Assembly: GCA_024225445.1 (NCBI GenBank) | Contig: JAAEMP010000303.1 | Coordinates: 1 to 41,389 of the forward strand | Origin: Hyphomicrobiales bacterium | GTDB lineage: Bacteria > Pseudomonadota > Alphaproteobacteria > Rhizobiales > Rhizobiaceae | Length of the DNA stretch: 41,389 bases | Direction of reading: 5' to 3' | The notes under the pieces: generated by a model | The model's input: the letters and a program-made list of their open reading frames with translations, nothing else | Databases searched by the model: none | What the model was told of the DNA's origin: nothing | Made by a program: the position numbers and the translations under genes | Shown here: piece after piece, positions 1 through 9,178 of the stretch | Layout: each line of letters begins with the position of its first letter | Numbering within the stretch: position 1 is the first letter of the stretch

Positions 1-1491
1 CAACTGCTTGATCTCCTTGGCAGCACTGGCAGAGCGTTGTGCAAGTTCGCGAACCTCCTGGGCGACAACTGCGAATCCCTTACCCGATTCACCTGCTCGA
101 GCCGCCTCAACACCCGCATTTAGCGCCAGCAGATTGGTCTGGAAGGCAATGTCGTCAATCACACCAATGATATTTGCGATTTCTTCAGATGATTTCTCGA
201 TCTCGCCCATGGCTGAAACGGCTTTTACAACGATTTCACCGGAATGTTCGGCACTATCCTTGGTACCTGCCACCAGATTGCCAGCTTCCTGCGCTCTTTC
301 CGTTGAGGTTTTCATAGCCGTAGTGGTTTCTTCCAGAGCCGCTGCTGTTTGTTCAACAGTGACCGCCTGTTGTTCGGTGCGCTTGGCGAGATTACTTGCA
401 GCATCGTGGATTTCTCCGCTGCCTGTAAGGATTTGACTGGAAGCGCTTCTGATCTCACCCAATGATACGGACAAATGCGACAAGGCCTGGTTGAACTTGT
501 CTTTCACCTTCTGATATTCTTCCGGAAAATCATCGGTAATTTTGTATTCAAGATTTCCGTTTGACATGTTTCCTATCGCAATTTCGAGGTTATTGACAAC
601 AGCCTTGCGTTGGCTTGAAATTATCTCTTCCGCCTCATTCTGCTCTGCGACATTCAATTCCTTTTGTGTTCTTAATTCTTCCTGTTCAGTTTCCAACTGC
701 TTGTTGCGTATGGCATTATCCTTGAAGACAGTTATCGCGTCTGTTATTTCTCCTATCTCGTCTTTGCGATCACTAGTTTCAATCTCGGCATTCAAATCAC
801 CATCAGCAAGTTTTTTGATTACCTGAACAAGTCGACCAATGGGACGGCCAAGATGGAAAGTCGTGAACCAGATAACAAGCCCAAGCAGGATCAATAACAC
901 TACGATTGAGACCGTCGCCGAAATGTTTGCGAAATCAATTGCTTTCTCAGCAGCAGCTTTGACATCTTCAGACTGCGACTTAAGGGATATCCTCAGTTCC
1001 TCGTTAAGGATGGAAATTGCTTTCAGGGCCGGGCCATCACTTATTTTAATCACCTTGTCAATCTGGCGCGGGTCTTGTCCTTCCAGTGTCAGGTTTTTTG
1101 CGATATCAACCGCTTTGCTATATTTTAAAATTGTGCTGGTTATCGTGTCTAGCGCTTCATTCTCTTTTGTGTTTACACCAATAGCTCTGTAGGCCTCAAT
1201 CTGTTGAAGCGCTGCTTTAACTTTTGATTGAACTTTCTCGATACGCTTGGTGTCTTGCCGCAATACGTAATTCTTGAATTGGTGGATCATGCCACCATAT
1301 CCAATTGATGAGCCTATCTTTTGCAAATAGTCGATCTTTATTGCGGGGCCGGTTGAATATTTTTCCCAGTTGTCATTCAATCCGGTAAAGCCTGATCCCG
1401 TACGGATTGAGGAAGCAAAAATTAGCAAAGTAGTTGCCGCTAACAAAAGAGAAATCACTTTCCCAATAGTTGCAATTTTGAATTTTTTCAA
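1..1491 (-). CDS. Methyl-accepting chemotaxis protein, 5' part (runs off the left edge)
   Basis: Transmembrane chemoreceptor that passes ligand signals to CheA/CheW. The reading frame is open for 497 codons and leaves the window at base 1, so the C-terminus is missing. Start is a TTG at 1491 with an AGGGA ribosome site 7 bases upstream; no in-frame ATG precedes it. Visible order: membrane helix about residues 10-28; periplasmic four-helix sensor region with the motif [15 protein letters not shown] (about 64-78), seen in many alphaproteobacterial receptors; second membrane helix about 192-211; HAMP about 213-265; a second HAMP-like segment about 285-340; then the signalling coiled coil. The highly conserved hairpin tip ([20 protein letters not shown]) is present near residue 455-475, which makes the family assignment secure. 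The ligand cannot be inferred. No chemotaxis genes are adjacent in the visible part, so this is likely an orphan receptor. Confidence 0.95.
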   Translation of the reverse strand, partial: MKKFKIATIGKVISLLLAATTLLIFASSIRTGSGFTGLNDNWEKYSTGPAIKIDYLQKIGSSIGYGGMIHQFKNYVLRQDTKRIEKVQSKVKAALQQIEAYRAIGVNTKENEALDTITSTILKYSKAVDIAKNLTLEGQDPRQIDKVIKISDGPALKAISILNEELRISLKSQSEDVKAAAEKAIDFANISATVSIVVLLILLGLVIWFTTFHLGRPIGRLVQVIKKLADGDLNAEIETSDRKDEIGEITDAITVFKDNAIRNKQLETEQEELRTQKELNVAEQNEAEEIISSQRKAVVNNLEIAIGNMSNGNLEYKITDDFPEEYQKVKDKFNQALSHLSVSLGEIRSASSQILTGSGEIHDAASNLAKRTEQQAVTVEQTAAALEETTTAMKTSTERAQEAGNLVAGTKDSAEHSGEIVVKAVSAMGEIEKSSEEIANIIGVIDDIAFQTNLLALNAGVEAARAGESGKGFAVVAQEVRELAQRSASAAKEIKQL

Positions 1492-2404
1492 TTTGTTATC
1501 CCTGTCAAATATTGGTGAAAATGAGTGATGCACCTAAATTGCATAGTTGTTAATGTGAAGCCATGTGAACCGGCCCGGGACTTTTTCATGGTCGATACCT
1601 GCCAGGCGGTTGCTGCAACAGTGATGTAGAGACCGGAAATCCCACGCATATACGATTTTTGAAAAGGGCGGATACATTTCTTTTTTTAGGCATGACTGTT
1701 CCTGTCAAGTCGCCTTTCTTAATACTTTTGGATAGAATATCCGGTATCAAAAAAGACCATTTAATACCGCTCATACGGTAAAAAATTTTCGGTATTTATT
1801 TCAAGGGAGAATTTTGGATCAATGCCAAAACGGTTGCGAAGCATCATGCCCAAGGATAACTGTAATCCATGCCGCCGTGTTGATTAGAGTCACTCATCAA
1901 GATAAATATTTGGTTAACGCCGGGTGAAGCAATACTTATGGTTGCAGCTTCTAAATCCGGGAATTTGTGGTACCCGTTGGTGTTTGTAGGATATTGAAAA
2001 AACTGTTCTCGTCGTTCCGCCGCTGTTCTCTCGGAATCTTCAAATCAATGCCCGCTATGGCTGTGCCTTCATAATACATTATCGCAAAATGCACTTAAAT
2101 ATACTCCGGCGTGAAATTTGTTAAATTTACGGTCTGCTTGATCACATTTCGCTGGAATGGCGGAACCATCAAACCAGATTGCCAACTGTAATCTTCATGA
2201 CTTACCTCCCGATTATTGGTATTTTTTCGACACTACCAGGATTGGTTATGGATTGCTTCATGACTTTTTTAAAAAATTGGAATAAACCGGAAATGCCTTG
2301 AAGGCGGTTTTTTGATCCGAGGCAATTGTGAACAATACAGCTGACGCCAATGATTGACATACCGGATTGGCGTATATTTGTCACAGCCTGGAATGTGGCT
2401 GAAG
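1492..2404. other. Gene-poor stretch between moeA and the chemoreceptor gene
   Basis: About 0.9 kb in which I see no convincing gene on either strand; the only open frames are 60-62 codons or shorter, lack ribosome sites and have no recognisable protein character. It holds the upstream region of the chemoreceptor gene, a cluster of CGGTAT motifs at 1742-1795 (listed separately), and the downstream region of moeA. A short inverted repeat CAGCC/GGCTG at about 2386-2403 lies just after the moeA stop, but no T-run follows, so I do not call it a terminator. In rhizobial relatives lexA usually follows moeA; nothing resembling it is seen here. Confidence 0.6.
1742..1795. repeat. Cluster of CGGTAT / ATACCG motifs
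   Basis: The hexamer CGGTAT occurs at 1742-1747 and 1790-1795, inverted (ATACCG) at 1764-1769, and with one change (CGGTAA) at 1776-1781. The middle pair forms an inverted repeat TACCG-CTCATA-CGGTA. The cluster lies about 250-300 bases upstream of the chemoreceptor start codon and could be a regulator-binding site, but no regulator gene is next to it. Function is unproven. Confidence 0.3.
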
Positions 2405-3631
2405 CTATCTCAACAGCACCACTTCACAAGTTTCACCTGATTTTGCCGCTGGTGCATTGACCGGGCGAACAAGAAGTGCATCGGCCCTGTTCAGGTTCGC
2501 CAGCATTGAGGAATCCTGGGTCTCAAAAGGAAGGGCAACCAGCTCTCCCTGGTTATTTCTTTCTATCAGAACGCGCATATGTTCCTGACGTTCATCATTG
2601 GCATGCAAATCACAGCCTAAAATGGCTGGCACCGGTTTTGATTTTTCCGCAGGAAGTCCAGCCAGTAAATTCACTAGTGGACGGACGAATATTTGTCCGG
2701 CAATTATCGAGGATACCGGATTTCCGGCCAATCCAAGCATTCGAATAATTTTCCCACTGGATTTGTTTTGGGCAAACAAAAATGGTTTTCCGGGACGCAT
2801 TGCGATTTTTGAGAACAGGAATTCAAATCCCATTTCCTGCATGGCAGGTAATACAAGATCATGATCCCCGACGGAGGCTCCACCAATAGTAACAATCATA
2901 TCAGCATCGTGATCAAGGGCATTTTGGATATGGGATATCAGACTTTCCAACCGGTCTTTTGCTATTCCCAGGTCTAATACCTCCCCCCCGGCATTCTCAA
3001 CGATAGATGCCAGAGCAAATGTGTTGGATGAGACAATTTCGCCTGCATCCAGCGAATTGCCCGGTAATACCAGTTCATCGCCAGTTGCCAATATCGCCAC
3101 CGTCGGTTTTTGCCAGACTTCCAGTTGCGGGTGGTTCATCGAAGCAGCAAGAGAAATCGACTGCGGGTCCAGGACGCGTCCGGATTTCATCAGCATTTCA
3201 CCCTGACTGAAATCCAGGCCGGCTTTTCTGATAAATCTACCTGCCGGATTCCCGGTCAAAATGCGGATGTTCTTTCCCTCTTTGACGGTATTTTCCTGGA
3301 TGATAATTGTGTCGGTTTGCTCCGGCACTGGCGCTCCGGTAAATATGCGTACTGCTTCATTCTTGCCAATATTTCCGTCATACGGGTGACCGGCTGCCGA
3401 CTGGCCAACCAATTTCAGGGAAATTGGGGTGTTGCCGATATCCTGCTGGCGTACTGCGTAGCCATCCATGGCACTGGCATCAAATGGTGGTTGGGTGCGC
3501 AGCGCGTAAAGGTCGGCAGCCAAAACACGGCCATTGGCCTGGCGCAGTGGAATTTTTTCACTTTCAAGTGGATTTGCATCCTGCAAAATCATTTGCAAAG
3601 CATCCGTTGCTGGGATCAGGCCTTCAATCAT
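2405..3631 (-). CDS. moeA: Molybdopterin molybdenumtransferase MoeA
   Basis: Inserts molybdate into adenylylated molybdopterin in the last step of molybdenum cofactor synthesis; cytoplasmic. 408 residues, normal for the family. Visible signatures: PPFDASAMDGYAV near residue 48-60 (N-terminal MoeA domain), ATGDEL (about 187-192) and GGASVGDHD (about 252-260) of the MoCF_biosynth domain, and RPGKPFLFA followed by GLAGNPVSS further on. It lies 48 bases downstream of moaC on the same strand and is probably co-transcribed with moaC, trpC and trpD. The ATG at 3631 has only a weak GGA site upstream. It is the last gene of this run before the gene-poor stretch. Confidence 0.97.
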   Translation of the reverse strand: MIEGLIPATDALQMILQDANPLESEKIPLRQANGRVLAADLYALRTQPPFDASAMDGYAVRQQDIGNTPISLKLVGQSAAGHPYDGNIGKNEAVRIFTGAPVPEQTDTIIIQENTVKEGKNIRILTGNPAGRFIRKAGLDFSQGEMLMKSGRVLDPQSISLAASMNHPQLEVWQKPTVAILATGDELVLPGNSLDAGEIVSSNTFALASIVENAGGEVLDLGIAKDRLESLISHIQNALDHDADMIVTIGGASVGDHDLVLPAMQEMGFEFLFSKIAMRPGKPFLFAQNKSSGKIIRMLGLAGNPVSSIIAGQIFVRPLVNLLAGLPAEKSKPVPAILGCDLHANDERQEHMRVLIERNNQGELVALPFETQDSSMLANLNRADALLVRPVNAPAAKSGETCEVVLLR

Positions 3632-3679
3632 GATAATTCCATTTTGGCTAACCAGAATATGATAAGAATTTTACGTGAC

Positions 3680-4180
3680 TTACGTTCCATCAGTTGCTTT
3701 ACCTTCACCGGCTTTCCAATGTCCCGATTTGCCACCGGATTTCTCAACCAGTTTCACCGGTCCGATTTCCATTCCCCTGTCAACCGCTTTGGCCATGTCA
3801 TAAATCGTCAGACAGGCAACTGAACAGGCGGTTAATGCTTCCATTTCCACTCCAGTCCTGCCTTCAACTTTGGTGGTCGCACGCACGGTATATCCGGGCA
3901 GGGAACTGTCCGGCTGGATATCCAGTGTTATTTTGGAAATCTCTATTGGATGGCAGAGCGGGATCAAATCCGGGGTTTTTTTTGCCGCCATAATTCCGGC
4001 AATTCGGGCGGTGGCAATTACATCACCCTTTTTTGCATTGCCGGATCTTATCATATCCATGGTCTCGCTTTGCATTTTCACCTGGCCTTCGGCAATAGCT
4101 ATCCGCGAAGTGGTTTCCTTGTCGCCGACATCCACCATATGGGCTTCGCCGGTTTCGTTAATATGCGTGAGATTGGCCAT
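3680..4180 (-). CDS. moaC: Cyclic pyranopterin monophosphate synthase MoaC
   Basis: Converts 3',8-cyclo-7,8-dihydro-GTP, made by MoaA, to cyclic pyranopterin monophosphate in molybdenum cofactor synthesis; a hexameric cytoplasmic enzyme. 166 residues, full length. Residues corresponding to the known active site are present: Lys51 (KKGD), Cys76-His77 (IPLCHP), Asp128 and Lys131 in [10 protein letters not shown], plus [12 protein letters not shown] and the C-terminal KSGGKSG. It sits between trpC (30 bases upstream) and moeA (48 bases downstream), the arrangement known from rhizobia, and probably shares their transcript. moaA, moaD and moaE are not in the window. Confidence 0.98.
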   Translation of the reverse strand: MANLTHINETGEAHMVDVGDKETTSRIAIAEGQVKMQSETMDMIRSGNAKKGDVIATARIAGIMAAKKTPDLIPLCHPIEISKITLDIQPDSSLPGYTVRATTKVEGRTGVEMEALTACSVACLTIYDMAKAVDRGMEIGPVKLVEKSGGKSGHWKAGEGKATDGT

Positions 4181-4210
4181 TATCTGTTTACTCTTTATAT
4201 CTGGTTGATT

Positions 4211-5020
4211 TCAGGCAGCCTGCGCCGGATTAGCCAATAGACTGGCGGTAGCAGCCGCCACATCTGCCTGGCGCATCAGGCTTTCACCGATCAGAAATGT
4301 CCGGATGCCTGTCGCACTCATTCGCGCCAGATCCTCTGGTGTAAATAATCCTGACTCGCCGACAATCAGTTTGCCCGGGGGTATTTTGACCGAAAGCAGT
4401 TCACTGGTCTCGAGACTGGTTTCAAATGTTTTCAGATTGCGATTGTTGATGCCGATCATTTCACAATCCAGACAGTCGATTGCCCGCTCCAGTTCTTCCT
4501 CATTGTGTACTTCAACCAGAACATCCATACCAAGTTTTTTTGCGGTTTGTTCCAGCAAAACTGCTTCTTCATTGGTTAGGCAGGCCATGATAATCAAAAT
4601 ACAATCGGCGCCCCAGCTTCGCGCCTCATATACCTGATAGGGTTCGAACATGAAATCCTTTCTAAGGACGGGAAGGCTAACCACATTGCGGGCAGCAGTC
4701 AAAAAATCCGGGGAACCCAGAAATGACGGTTTATCAGTCAACACGCTCAAACATGCAGCACCACCTTCCTGATAGGCTTTTGCCAGAATAGGAGGATTGA
4801 AATCATCACGAATTAGTCCCTTGGACGGGCTGGCTTTCTTGATTTCCGCAATCAGGGCATATTCGCCAATCTCATGCCTGGCACGCAGCGCACTAATAAA
4901 ACCACGCGGCTTATCACTGGCATTTGCAATCAGAATAATCTCCTCAGGTGAAATGATTGCTTTGGCAGCCGCAATTTCCTGGCGTTTATAGATTTCGATT
5001 TTTTCAAGAATATCAATCAT
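4211..5020 (-). CDS. trpC: Indole-3-glycerol phosphate synthase TrpC
   Basis: Closes the indole ring from carboxyphenylaminodeoxyribulose phosphate in tryptophan synthesis. 269 residues, a single-domain TrpC not fused to TrpF, as usual in alphaproteobacteria. Key motifs of the TIM barrel are visible: [11 protein letters not shown] (catalytic Lys), LRKDFM, the [10 protein letters not shown] strand, [10 protein letters not shown] and [12 protein letters not shown] with GES near the phosphate site. It begins 11 bases after the trpD stop, so the two are almost certainly translated from one mRNA, and moaC and moeA follow. trpA, trpB, trpE and trpF are not in the window. Confidence 0.98.
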   Translation of the reverse strand: MIDILEKIEIYKRQEIAAAKAIISPEEIILIANASDKPRGFISALRARHEIGEYALIAEIKKASPSKGLIRDDFNPPILAKAYQEGGAACLSVLTDKPSFLGSPDFLTAARNVVSLPVLRKDFMFEPYQVYEARSWGADCILIIMACLTNEEAVLLEQTAKKLGMDVLVEVHNEEELERAIDCLDCEMIGINNRNLKTFETSLETSELLSVKIPPGKLIVGESGLFTPEDLARMSATGIRTFLIGESLMRQADVAAATASLLANPAQAA

Positions 5021-5031
5021 ATCCCGTAGCC

Positions 5032-6051
5032 TTAACTCTTGCCCTGATTGGAGATACGAACAAGATTATCCAGCGTGGCGCGTGCATGACCGTTGTCAAT
5101 GGCACTGGCTGCCTGGGCGACGCCTTCTTTCAGGTCGTTGGCCTTGTCGGCGATGACCATGGCAGCTCCCGCATTGAGCAACACGATATCACGATAGGCG
5201 CTGGGTTCACCATCCAGCACCCGAGCCATTGCCGCAGCATTGTATTGCGCATCGCCGCCCAGAATTTCCTTCAGATCATGTTCAGGCAGTCCGCCATCCT
5301 TGGGAGTGATATCAAAAGTGTTTACCCTGCCGTTTTCCAGGGCCGCCACGTGGGTGGTGCCTGTGATTGTTATTTCATCCAACCCCTCACCATGCATTAC
5401 CCAGACTTTTTCCGAACCAAGTTCGGCTAGGGTTTTAGCCACCGGCAGCAACCATTTCGGTGAGAATACGCCAAGCAATTGTCGCTTCACTCCTGCCGGA
5501 TTACACATCGGTCCCAACAAGTTGAATATGGTGCGAGTGCCAAGTTCGATGCGGGTCGGTCCCACATGGCGCATGGCAGAATGATGAGCGGGGGCAAACA
5601 TGAAGCCAACGCCGGCATCTTCTATGCAGTCGGAAATCTGGCCCGGTGAGAGTTCCAGATTAACACCCAGCGCGACCAGAACGTCTGCTGAACCGGATTT
5701 TGAAGACAAAGAGCGATTGCCATGTTTGGCAACTTTCAGACCAGCTCCCGCCGCAACGATAGCGGCACATGTTGAAACATTGTATGATCCTGATGAATCT
5801 CCACCCGTACCGACGATGTCAATGGCATCGATAGGGGCATCAACTTTCAGCATCTTGGCACGCATCGCCAGCACGGCGCCAACGAATTCCTCGACACTCT
5901 CGCCGCGTACCCTCATTGCCATCAGTAATCCGCCAATTTGTGACGGAGTTGCTTCACCTGACATGAGGATGGAAATGGCAATTTGGGTTTGTTCGCGATT
6001 GAGCGGGTTTCCATCGGCGACAATGGCAATGAATTCCTTCAGATTACTCAA
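5032..6051 (-). CDS. trpD: Anthranilate phosphoribosyltransferase TrpD
   Basis: Transfers phosphoribosyl from PRPP to anthranilate, the second committed step of tryptophan synthesis. 339 residues, full length. The PRPP-binding loop GTGGD (about 81-85) and the SYNVST segment follow the expected order; the anthranilate-site loop reads [15 protein letters not shown], with Ser where Ala is common at two places. The start is a TTG at 6051, supported by a strong GGGGGAG site a few bases upstream; the nearest upstream ATG is out of frame and stops immediately. It is the first trp gene of this block; no trpG lies upstream, consistent with rhizobia that carry a fused trpEG elsewhere. Confidence 0.97.
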   Translation of the reverse strand: MSNLKEFIAIVADGNPLNREQTQIAISILMSGEATPSQIGGLLMAMRVRGESVEEFVGAVLAMRAKMLKVDAPIDAIDIVGTGGDSSGSYNVSTCAAIVAAGAGLKVAKHGNRSLSSKSGSADVLVALGVNLELSPGQISDCIEDAGVGFMFAPAHHSAMRHVGPTRIELGTRTIFNLLGPMCNPAGVKRQLLGVFSPKWLLPVAKTLAELGSEKVWVMHGEGLDEITITGTTHVAALENGRVNTFDITPKDGGLPEHDLKEILGGDAQYNAAAMARVLDGEPSAYRDIVLLNAGAAMVIADKANDLKEGVAQAASAIDNGHARATLDNLVRISNQGKS

Positions 6052-6152
6052 TTTTCTCCCCCATTTTCGATAGATTCCCGTACTGAATTTTCACATGGAA
6101 ACGAGTGTTTAATAGTCAACAAAATCGATGTGCGGCTAATAACTTTTAGCTT

Positions 6153-8063
6153 TTACCTGATAAGATTTTGAGCGGCAATGATAGCATTTTGATCAATGGT
6201 AACCGTTTCCTTTCCCCTCAAATCACCAATCAGCTGACTGAGAAGATCATCCGCCACAGCGTTATCCAGACGTGTGATTTCATCAGGGCCAGCAGAATTA
6301 CCTTCGCTGCCAATAATATCGACAACCTTTAAAACAATATGACTGCCTTTTTTGTTTCCAACGGCCATTGCTGTTTTTTGTCCCGCTATGGCAAATCCGG
6401 TCTTTATTGCCGCTGTGCTCAGATCATCACTGGTATCTTCCCGCGATAATTCAGCGCTTTTTTCTATCTTGCCTTTGTTTTGCTCTCCATCGGCATCGGG
6501 TAATATGCCGTTATACGCGGCAGCAAATTCCTCGCCGGAATTCAGGCGTGACAGCAGGTCACTGGCAATCTTTTCCACAGAACTGGCGGTGGTTTGTTCC
6601 ACCCAGTTGCGGCTAACCTCGTCTTTTACTTCCTCCAGTTTTTTCTGACGCTCGGGGAATACTTCTTTGACCTCGTACCAGATAAATCCTGAGTTACCGA
6701 TTGAAACCGGGTCGGCCTCCACCCCTTCGGCAGTTTTGAAAGCTTCACCAAGAAGTTTTGTCGATTCCGGCAGATCTGTTACCGCATTGCCCTTTTCATC
6801 GCGGCCACCGGCATCAATTTTTTCAAGCGTTCTGGGGGTGAGTTGTGCTTTGGCGGCAGCTTCACTCAAGTTATCACCGGCAGCACGCTCATCTTCCAGC
6901 TTGTCGTGAATCTCAAACAGCTCCTCGGAAGCTTTTGCCAAAGCCAGGCGTTTTCGCAGTTCATCTTCAACCTCTGAAAGGGGTTTAACACTTTTATCGG
7001 ATATCTGGGTGACTCTGAGCAATACTGGTCCAAACACACCTTCTACCACATCACTCATTTCGTTCAGTTTCAGAGCAAATGCAGCCTCACCCACATTGGC
7101 ATCAGGCAGGTCTTTTTTCGCATATTCACCAATATTGACTTCTTCCTCGGTTTTGCCCAACTCCTGCAGGATATTGACAAACAATTCCCCGTCGGCGAGC
7201 CGCTTCAAGATCTCCTTGCCCTGAGCGTCGTCATCAAGCGCCAATTGTTGTATTGATCTTTTCTCTTCAACGGTAAAACCTGATTTGCGGGCTTCGTATT
7301 CTTCGGCGACTTCTTCAGCCGTAATGGAATCAGGGTCGCTGATGTCTTCAGCTTCAAGTTTTACGACAATGATTTTACGGTATTCAGGTGCCACATAATC
7401 AGTTTTGTTCTCATCATAGTGAGAGCTGATATCCTGCGGCGTGGGCGAGGGGGATTGCATCAACAGGTCAGGAGACAAAACTACATATTCAAAAACCCGT
7501 TTTTCATTTCGATACGAATCATAGGCATCGATGAAAGCCTGCGGTGTTTTTGCATTGGATGATATACCTTCAAGCAATTGATTGCGCACAGCTACTGCCT
7601 GTCGGTTTTCCACATAGTCAGATTCGCTCATGCCCAATTGTCGTAATTGCTGGGTTAATACCCTGCGATCAAAATTGCCGCTTGCATCCTGGAAGGTTTC
7701 GTCTTCACCAATCAGACTTGCCAGATTCTTGTCAGACAGTCCAAGACCCATTTTGCGGGCACTTTCATCAAGTACGGCGCCGCTCAACAATTGCGTCATG
7801 ACATTGGCATCAATACCGAAAGCGCGAATTTCCTCGCGCGTCAGTAACCGGCCAAACTGACGGGATAATCCGTAGCGCGCCCGTTCATATGCCAGGACAT
7901 AATCATTGGGCGATACCAATGTTTTACCGACCTGTATCACCGAACCGGAAAGCCCGCCGATGATCGCCCCCGAAACCCCCCAGACACCAAAGCTTGCCAC
8001 AAGCAGCAGAATAAATATTTTGGCAACCCATGTGCCGACTGATTTTCTGAGTAGTGTTAGCAT
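6153..8063 (-). CDS. ppiD: PpiD-like membrane-anchored periplasmic peptidyl-prolyl isomerase / chaperone
   Basis: Helps newly exported proteins fold on the periplasmic side of the inner membrane. 636 residues: a short cytoplasmic N-terminus, one membrane helix about residues 13-33, a SurA_N-like chaperone region to about 200, a parvulin-type (PPIC) domain about 260-375 with the typical block EAAFALKLNEMSDVVEGVFG, and a helical C-terminal chaperone region. Whether the parvulin domain is catalytic cannot be told; in many PpiD proteins it is not. ATG at 8063 has a good AGGAAG site. It is about 100 bases upstream of trpD on the same strand, the order seen in rhizobia, and is divergent from tpiA with a 205-base spacer. 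Confidence 0.9.
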   Translation of the reverse strand: MLTLLRKSVGTWVAKIFILLLVASFGVWGVSGAIIGGLSGSVIQVGKTLVSPNDYVLAYERARYGLSRQFGRLLTREEIRAFGIDANVMTQLLSGAVLDESARKMGLGLSDKNLASLIGEDETFQDASGNFDRRVLTQQLRQLGMSESDYVENRQAVAVRNQLLEGISSNAKTPQAFIDAYDSYRNEKRVFEYVVLSPDLLMQSPSPTPQDISSHYDENKTDYVAPEYRKIIVVKLEAEDISDPDSITAEEVAEEYEARKSGFTVEEKRSIQQLALDDDAQGKEILKRLADGELFVNILQELGKTEEEVNIGEYAKKDLPDANVGEAAFALKLNEMSDVVEGVFGPVLLRVTQISDKSVKPLSEVEDELRKRLALAKASEELFEIHDKLEDERAAGDNLSEAAAKAQLTPRTLEKIDAGGRDEKGNAVTDLPESTKLLGEAFKTAEGVEADPVSIGNSGFIWYEVKEVFPERQKKLEEVKDEVSRNWVEQTTASSVEKIASDLLSRLNSGEEFAAAYNGILPDADGEQNKGKIEKSAELSREDTSDDLSTAAIKTGFAIAGQKTAMAVGNKKGSHIVLKVVDIIGSEGNSAGPDEITRLDNAVADDLLSQLIGDLRGKETVTIDQNAIIAAQNLIR

Positions 8064-8268
8064 TAATTCTTCCTGTGACTTTCGTTCCGGTTATTCCGGG
8101 TTATTGCGGATGTCATTAACTGTCTGGAACCGTAGAAGTTAATACGTGCATCAATGTGTTCAACTTTGAGGGTATAAAGACATTTATCTGCGACCTCAAC
8201 ATCAATTGATCAATCTGCCAAATATGTTACAGCTCATGGCAAATTGATATTAATGATAAGGAACGAAT

Positions 8269-9024
8269 ATGACACCGGGAATAAAGCCGCTGGTTGCAGG
8301 AAACTGGAAAATGAACGGTTTGAACAGCTCGATCGGTGAGCTGGAAACCATGCGCGATCAATTCAGGCCGGAATTGAGTGCAAAAATTGATATGCTGGTT
8401 TGCCTGCCTTTCACCATGCTTGGCAAAGCAGGCGATTTTGTTGCCCGGTCGCCGATGAGAATTGGGGCCCAGGATTGTCACAGGGAATTGAAAGGTGCTC
8501 ATACTGGAGATATCTCGGTTGAAATGATAGCAGATTGTGGCGCTACGGCTGTAATCGTTGGCCATTCGGAAAGACGCACAGATCATGGGGAAAGTGATGA
8601 GCAGGTACGTGAAAAAGCCCAGACAGTGCTCCATTGGGGCCAAATGGCCATCATTTGTATCGGCGAAACAGACGAACAGCGTAAACTGGGATCAACCCTT
8701 GATGTGCTGAAAAAGCAGATGTCAGGATCGATTCCAGATTCGGCTGAAAACGGTGAAATTGTTGTTGCTTATGAACCGATATGGGCAATCGGCACCGGAC
8801 TGACCCCAACCGCAAAAGACGTCGAAGAAGCGCACCGGTTCATGCGGGCTGAACTGGTTGAGCGTTTTGGCGAGGACGGTAACACCATTCGTCTGCTCTA
8901 TGGTGGTTCGGTAAAACCCGGTAACGCCAAAGAACTGATGGGGATCAACAATGTCGACGGGGCACTCATTGGTGGCGCCAGCCTGAAAGCTGAAGATTTT
9001 CTCGGAATCTGTGCTGCCTATTGA
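8269..9024 (+). CDS. tpiA: Triosephosphate isomerase TpiA
   Basis: Interconverts dihydroxyacetone phosphate and glyceraldehyde 3-phosphate. 251 residues, full length. Catalytic residues are visible: Lys14 in GNWKMNG, His99 in VGHSERR, Glu169 in [11 protein letters not shown] (flexible loop 6 follows), and the phosphate-binding YGGSVKPGN and GGASL segments. An AAGGA site lies 7 bases before the ATG. It is divergent from ppiD, as in rhizobia, but the secG and pyrG genes that often follow tpiA there are absent; glmS comes next instead. The spacer to ppiD contains a palindrome ATTGATCAAT at 8205-8214 of unknown meaning. Confidence 0.98.
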   Translation: MTPGIKPLVAGNWKMNGLNSSIGELETMRDQFRPELSAKIDMLVCLPFTMLGKAGDFVARSPMRIGAQDCHRELKGAHTGDISVEMIADCGATAVIVGHSERRTDHGESDEQVREKAQTVLHWGQMAIICIGETDEQRKLGSTLDVLKKQMSGSIPDSAENGEIVVAYEPIWAIGTGLTPTAKDVEEAHRFMRAELVERFGEDGNTIRLLYGGSVKPGNAKELMGINNVDGALIGGASLKAEDFLGICAAY

Positions 9025-9101
9025 TTTGTTTTCAGTTCAGGTTCTTAAACCGATAGTAACCCGGCCATGTTATCAATTGTCAGGTAATAATTTGACACGG
9101 T

Positions 9102-9159
9102 AATTGAGTATGCGTGGTTCCTAAAAGGGATTATCAGTCCCTGGTACTCGGACTCAATT
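9102..9159 (+). promoter_or_regulatory. Structured leader ahead of glmS
   Basis: A perfect 8-base inverted repeat (AATTGAGT at 9102-9109, ACTCAATT at 9152-9159) encloses a second hairpin (AGGGA at 9126-9130, loop of 7, TCCCT at 9138-9142). A competing pairing GAGTA (9106-9110) with TACTC (9145-9149) is also possible. The structure ends 19 bases before the glmS ATG and no T-run follows it, so it looks more like an mRNA leader element or operator than a terminator of tpiA. It does not resemble the glmS ribozyme. Function is inferred only from position and pairing. Confidence 0.4.
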
Positions 9160-9178
9160 CATAAATCAGGAATACTCC

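Noticed and set aside
8-1192. Plus-strand frames opposite the chemoreceptor gene
   Set aside because: Antisense shadows of a clear minus-strand coding frame that contains the conserved receptor hairpin.
1586-1774. 62-codon minus-strand frame in the gap before the chemoreceptor gene
   Set aside because: No ribosome site, no protein family character, overlaps the CGGTAT repeats.
1822-1887. 21-codon plus-strand frame with a GGGAGA sequence upstream
   Set aside because: Very short, and the spacing from the GGGAGA to the ATG is too long; no support beyond that.
2202-2384. 60-codon minus-strand frame after moeA, beginning with GTG
   Set aside because: No ribosome site and no recognisable features; probably chance.
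9102-9178. glmS ribozyme
   Set aside because: The leader is too short and lacks the ribozyme core; known examples are mainly in Firmicutes.
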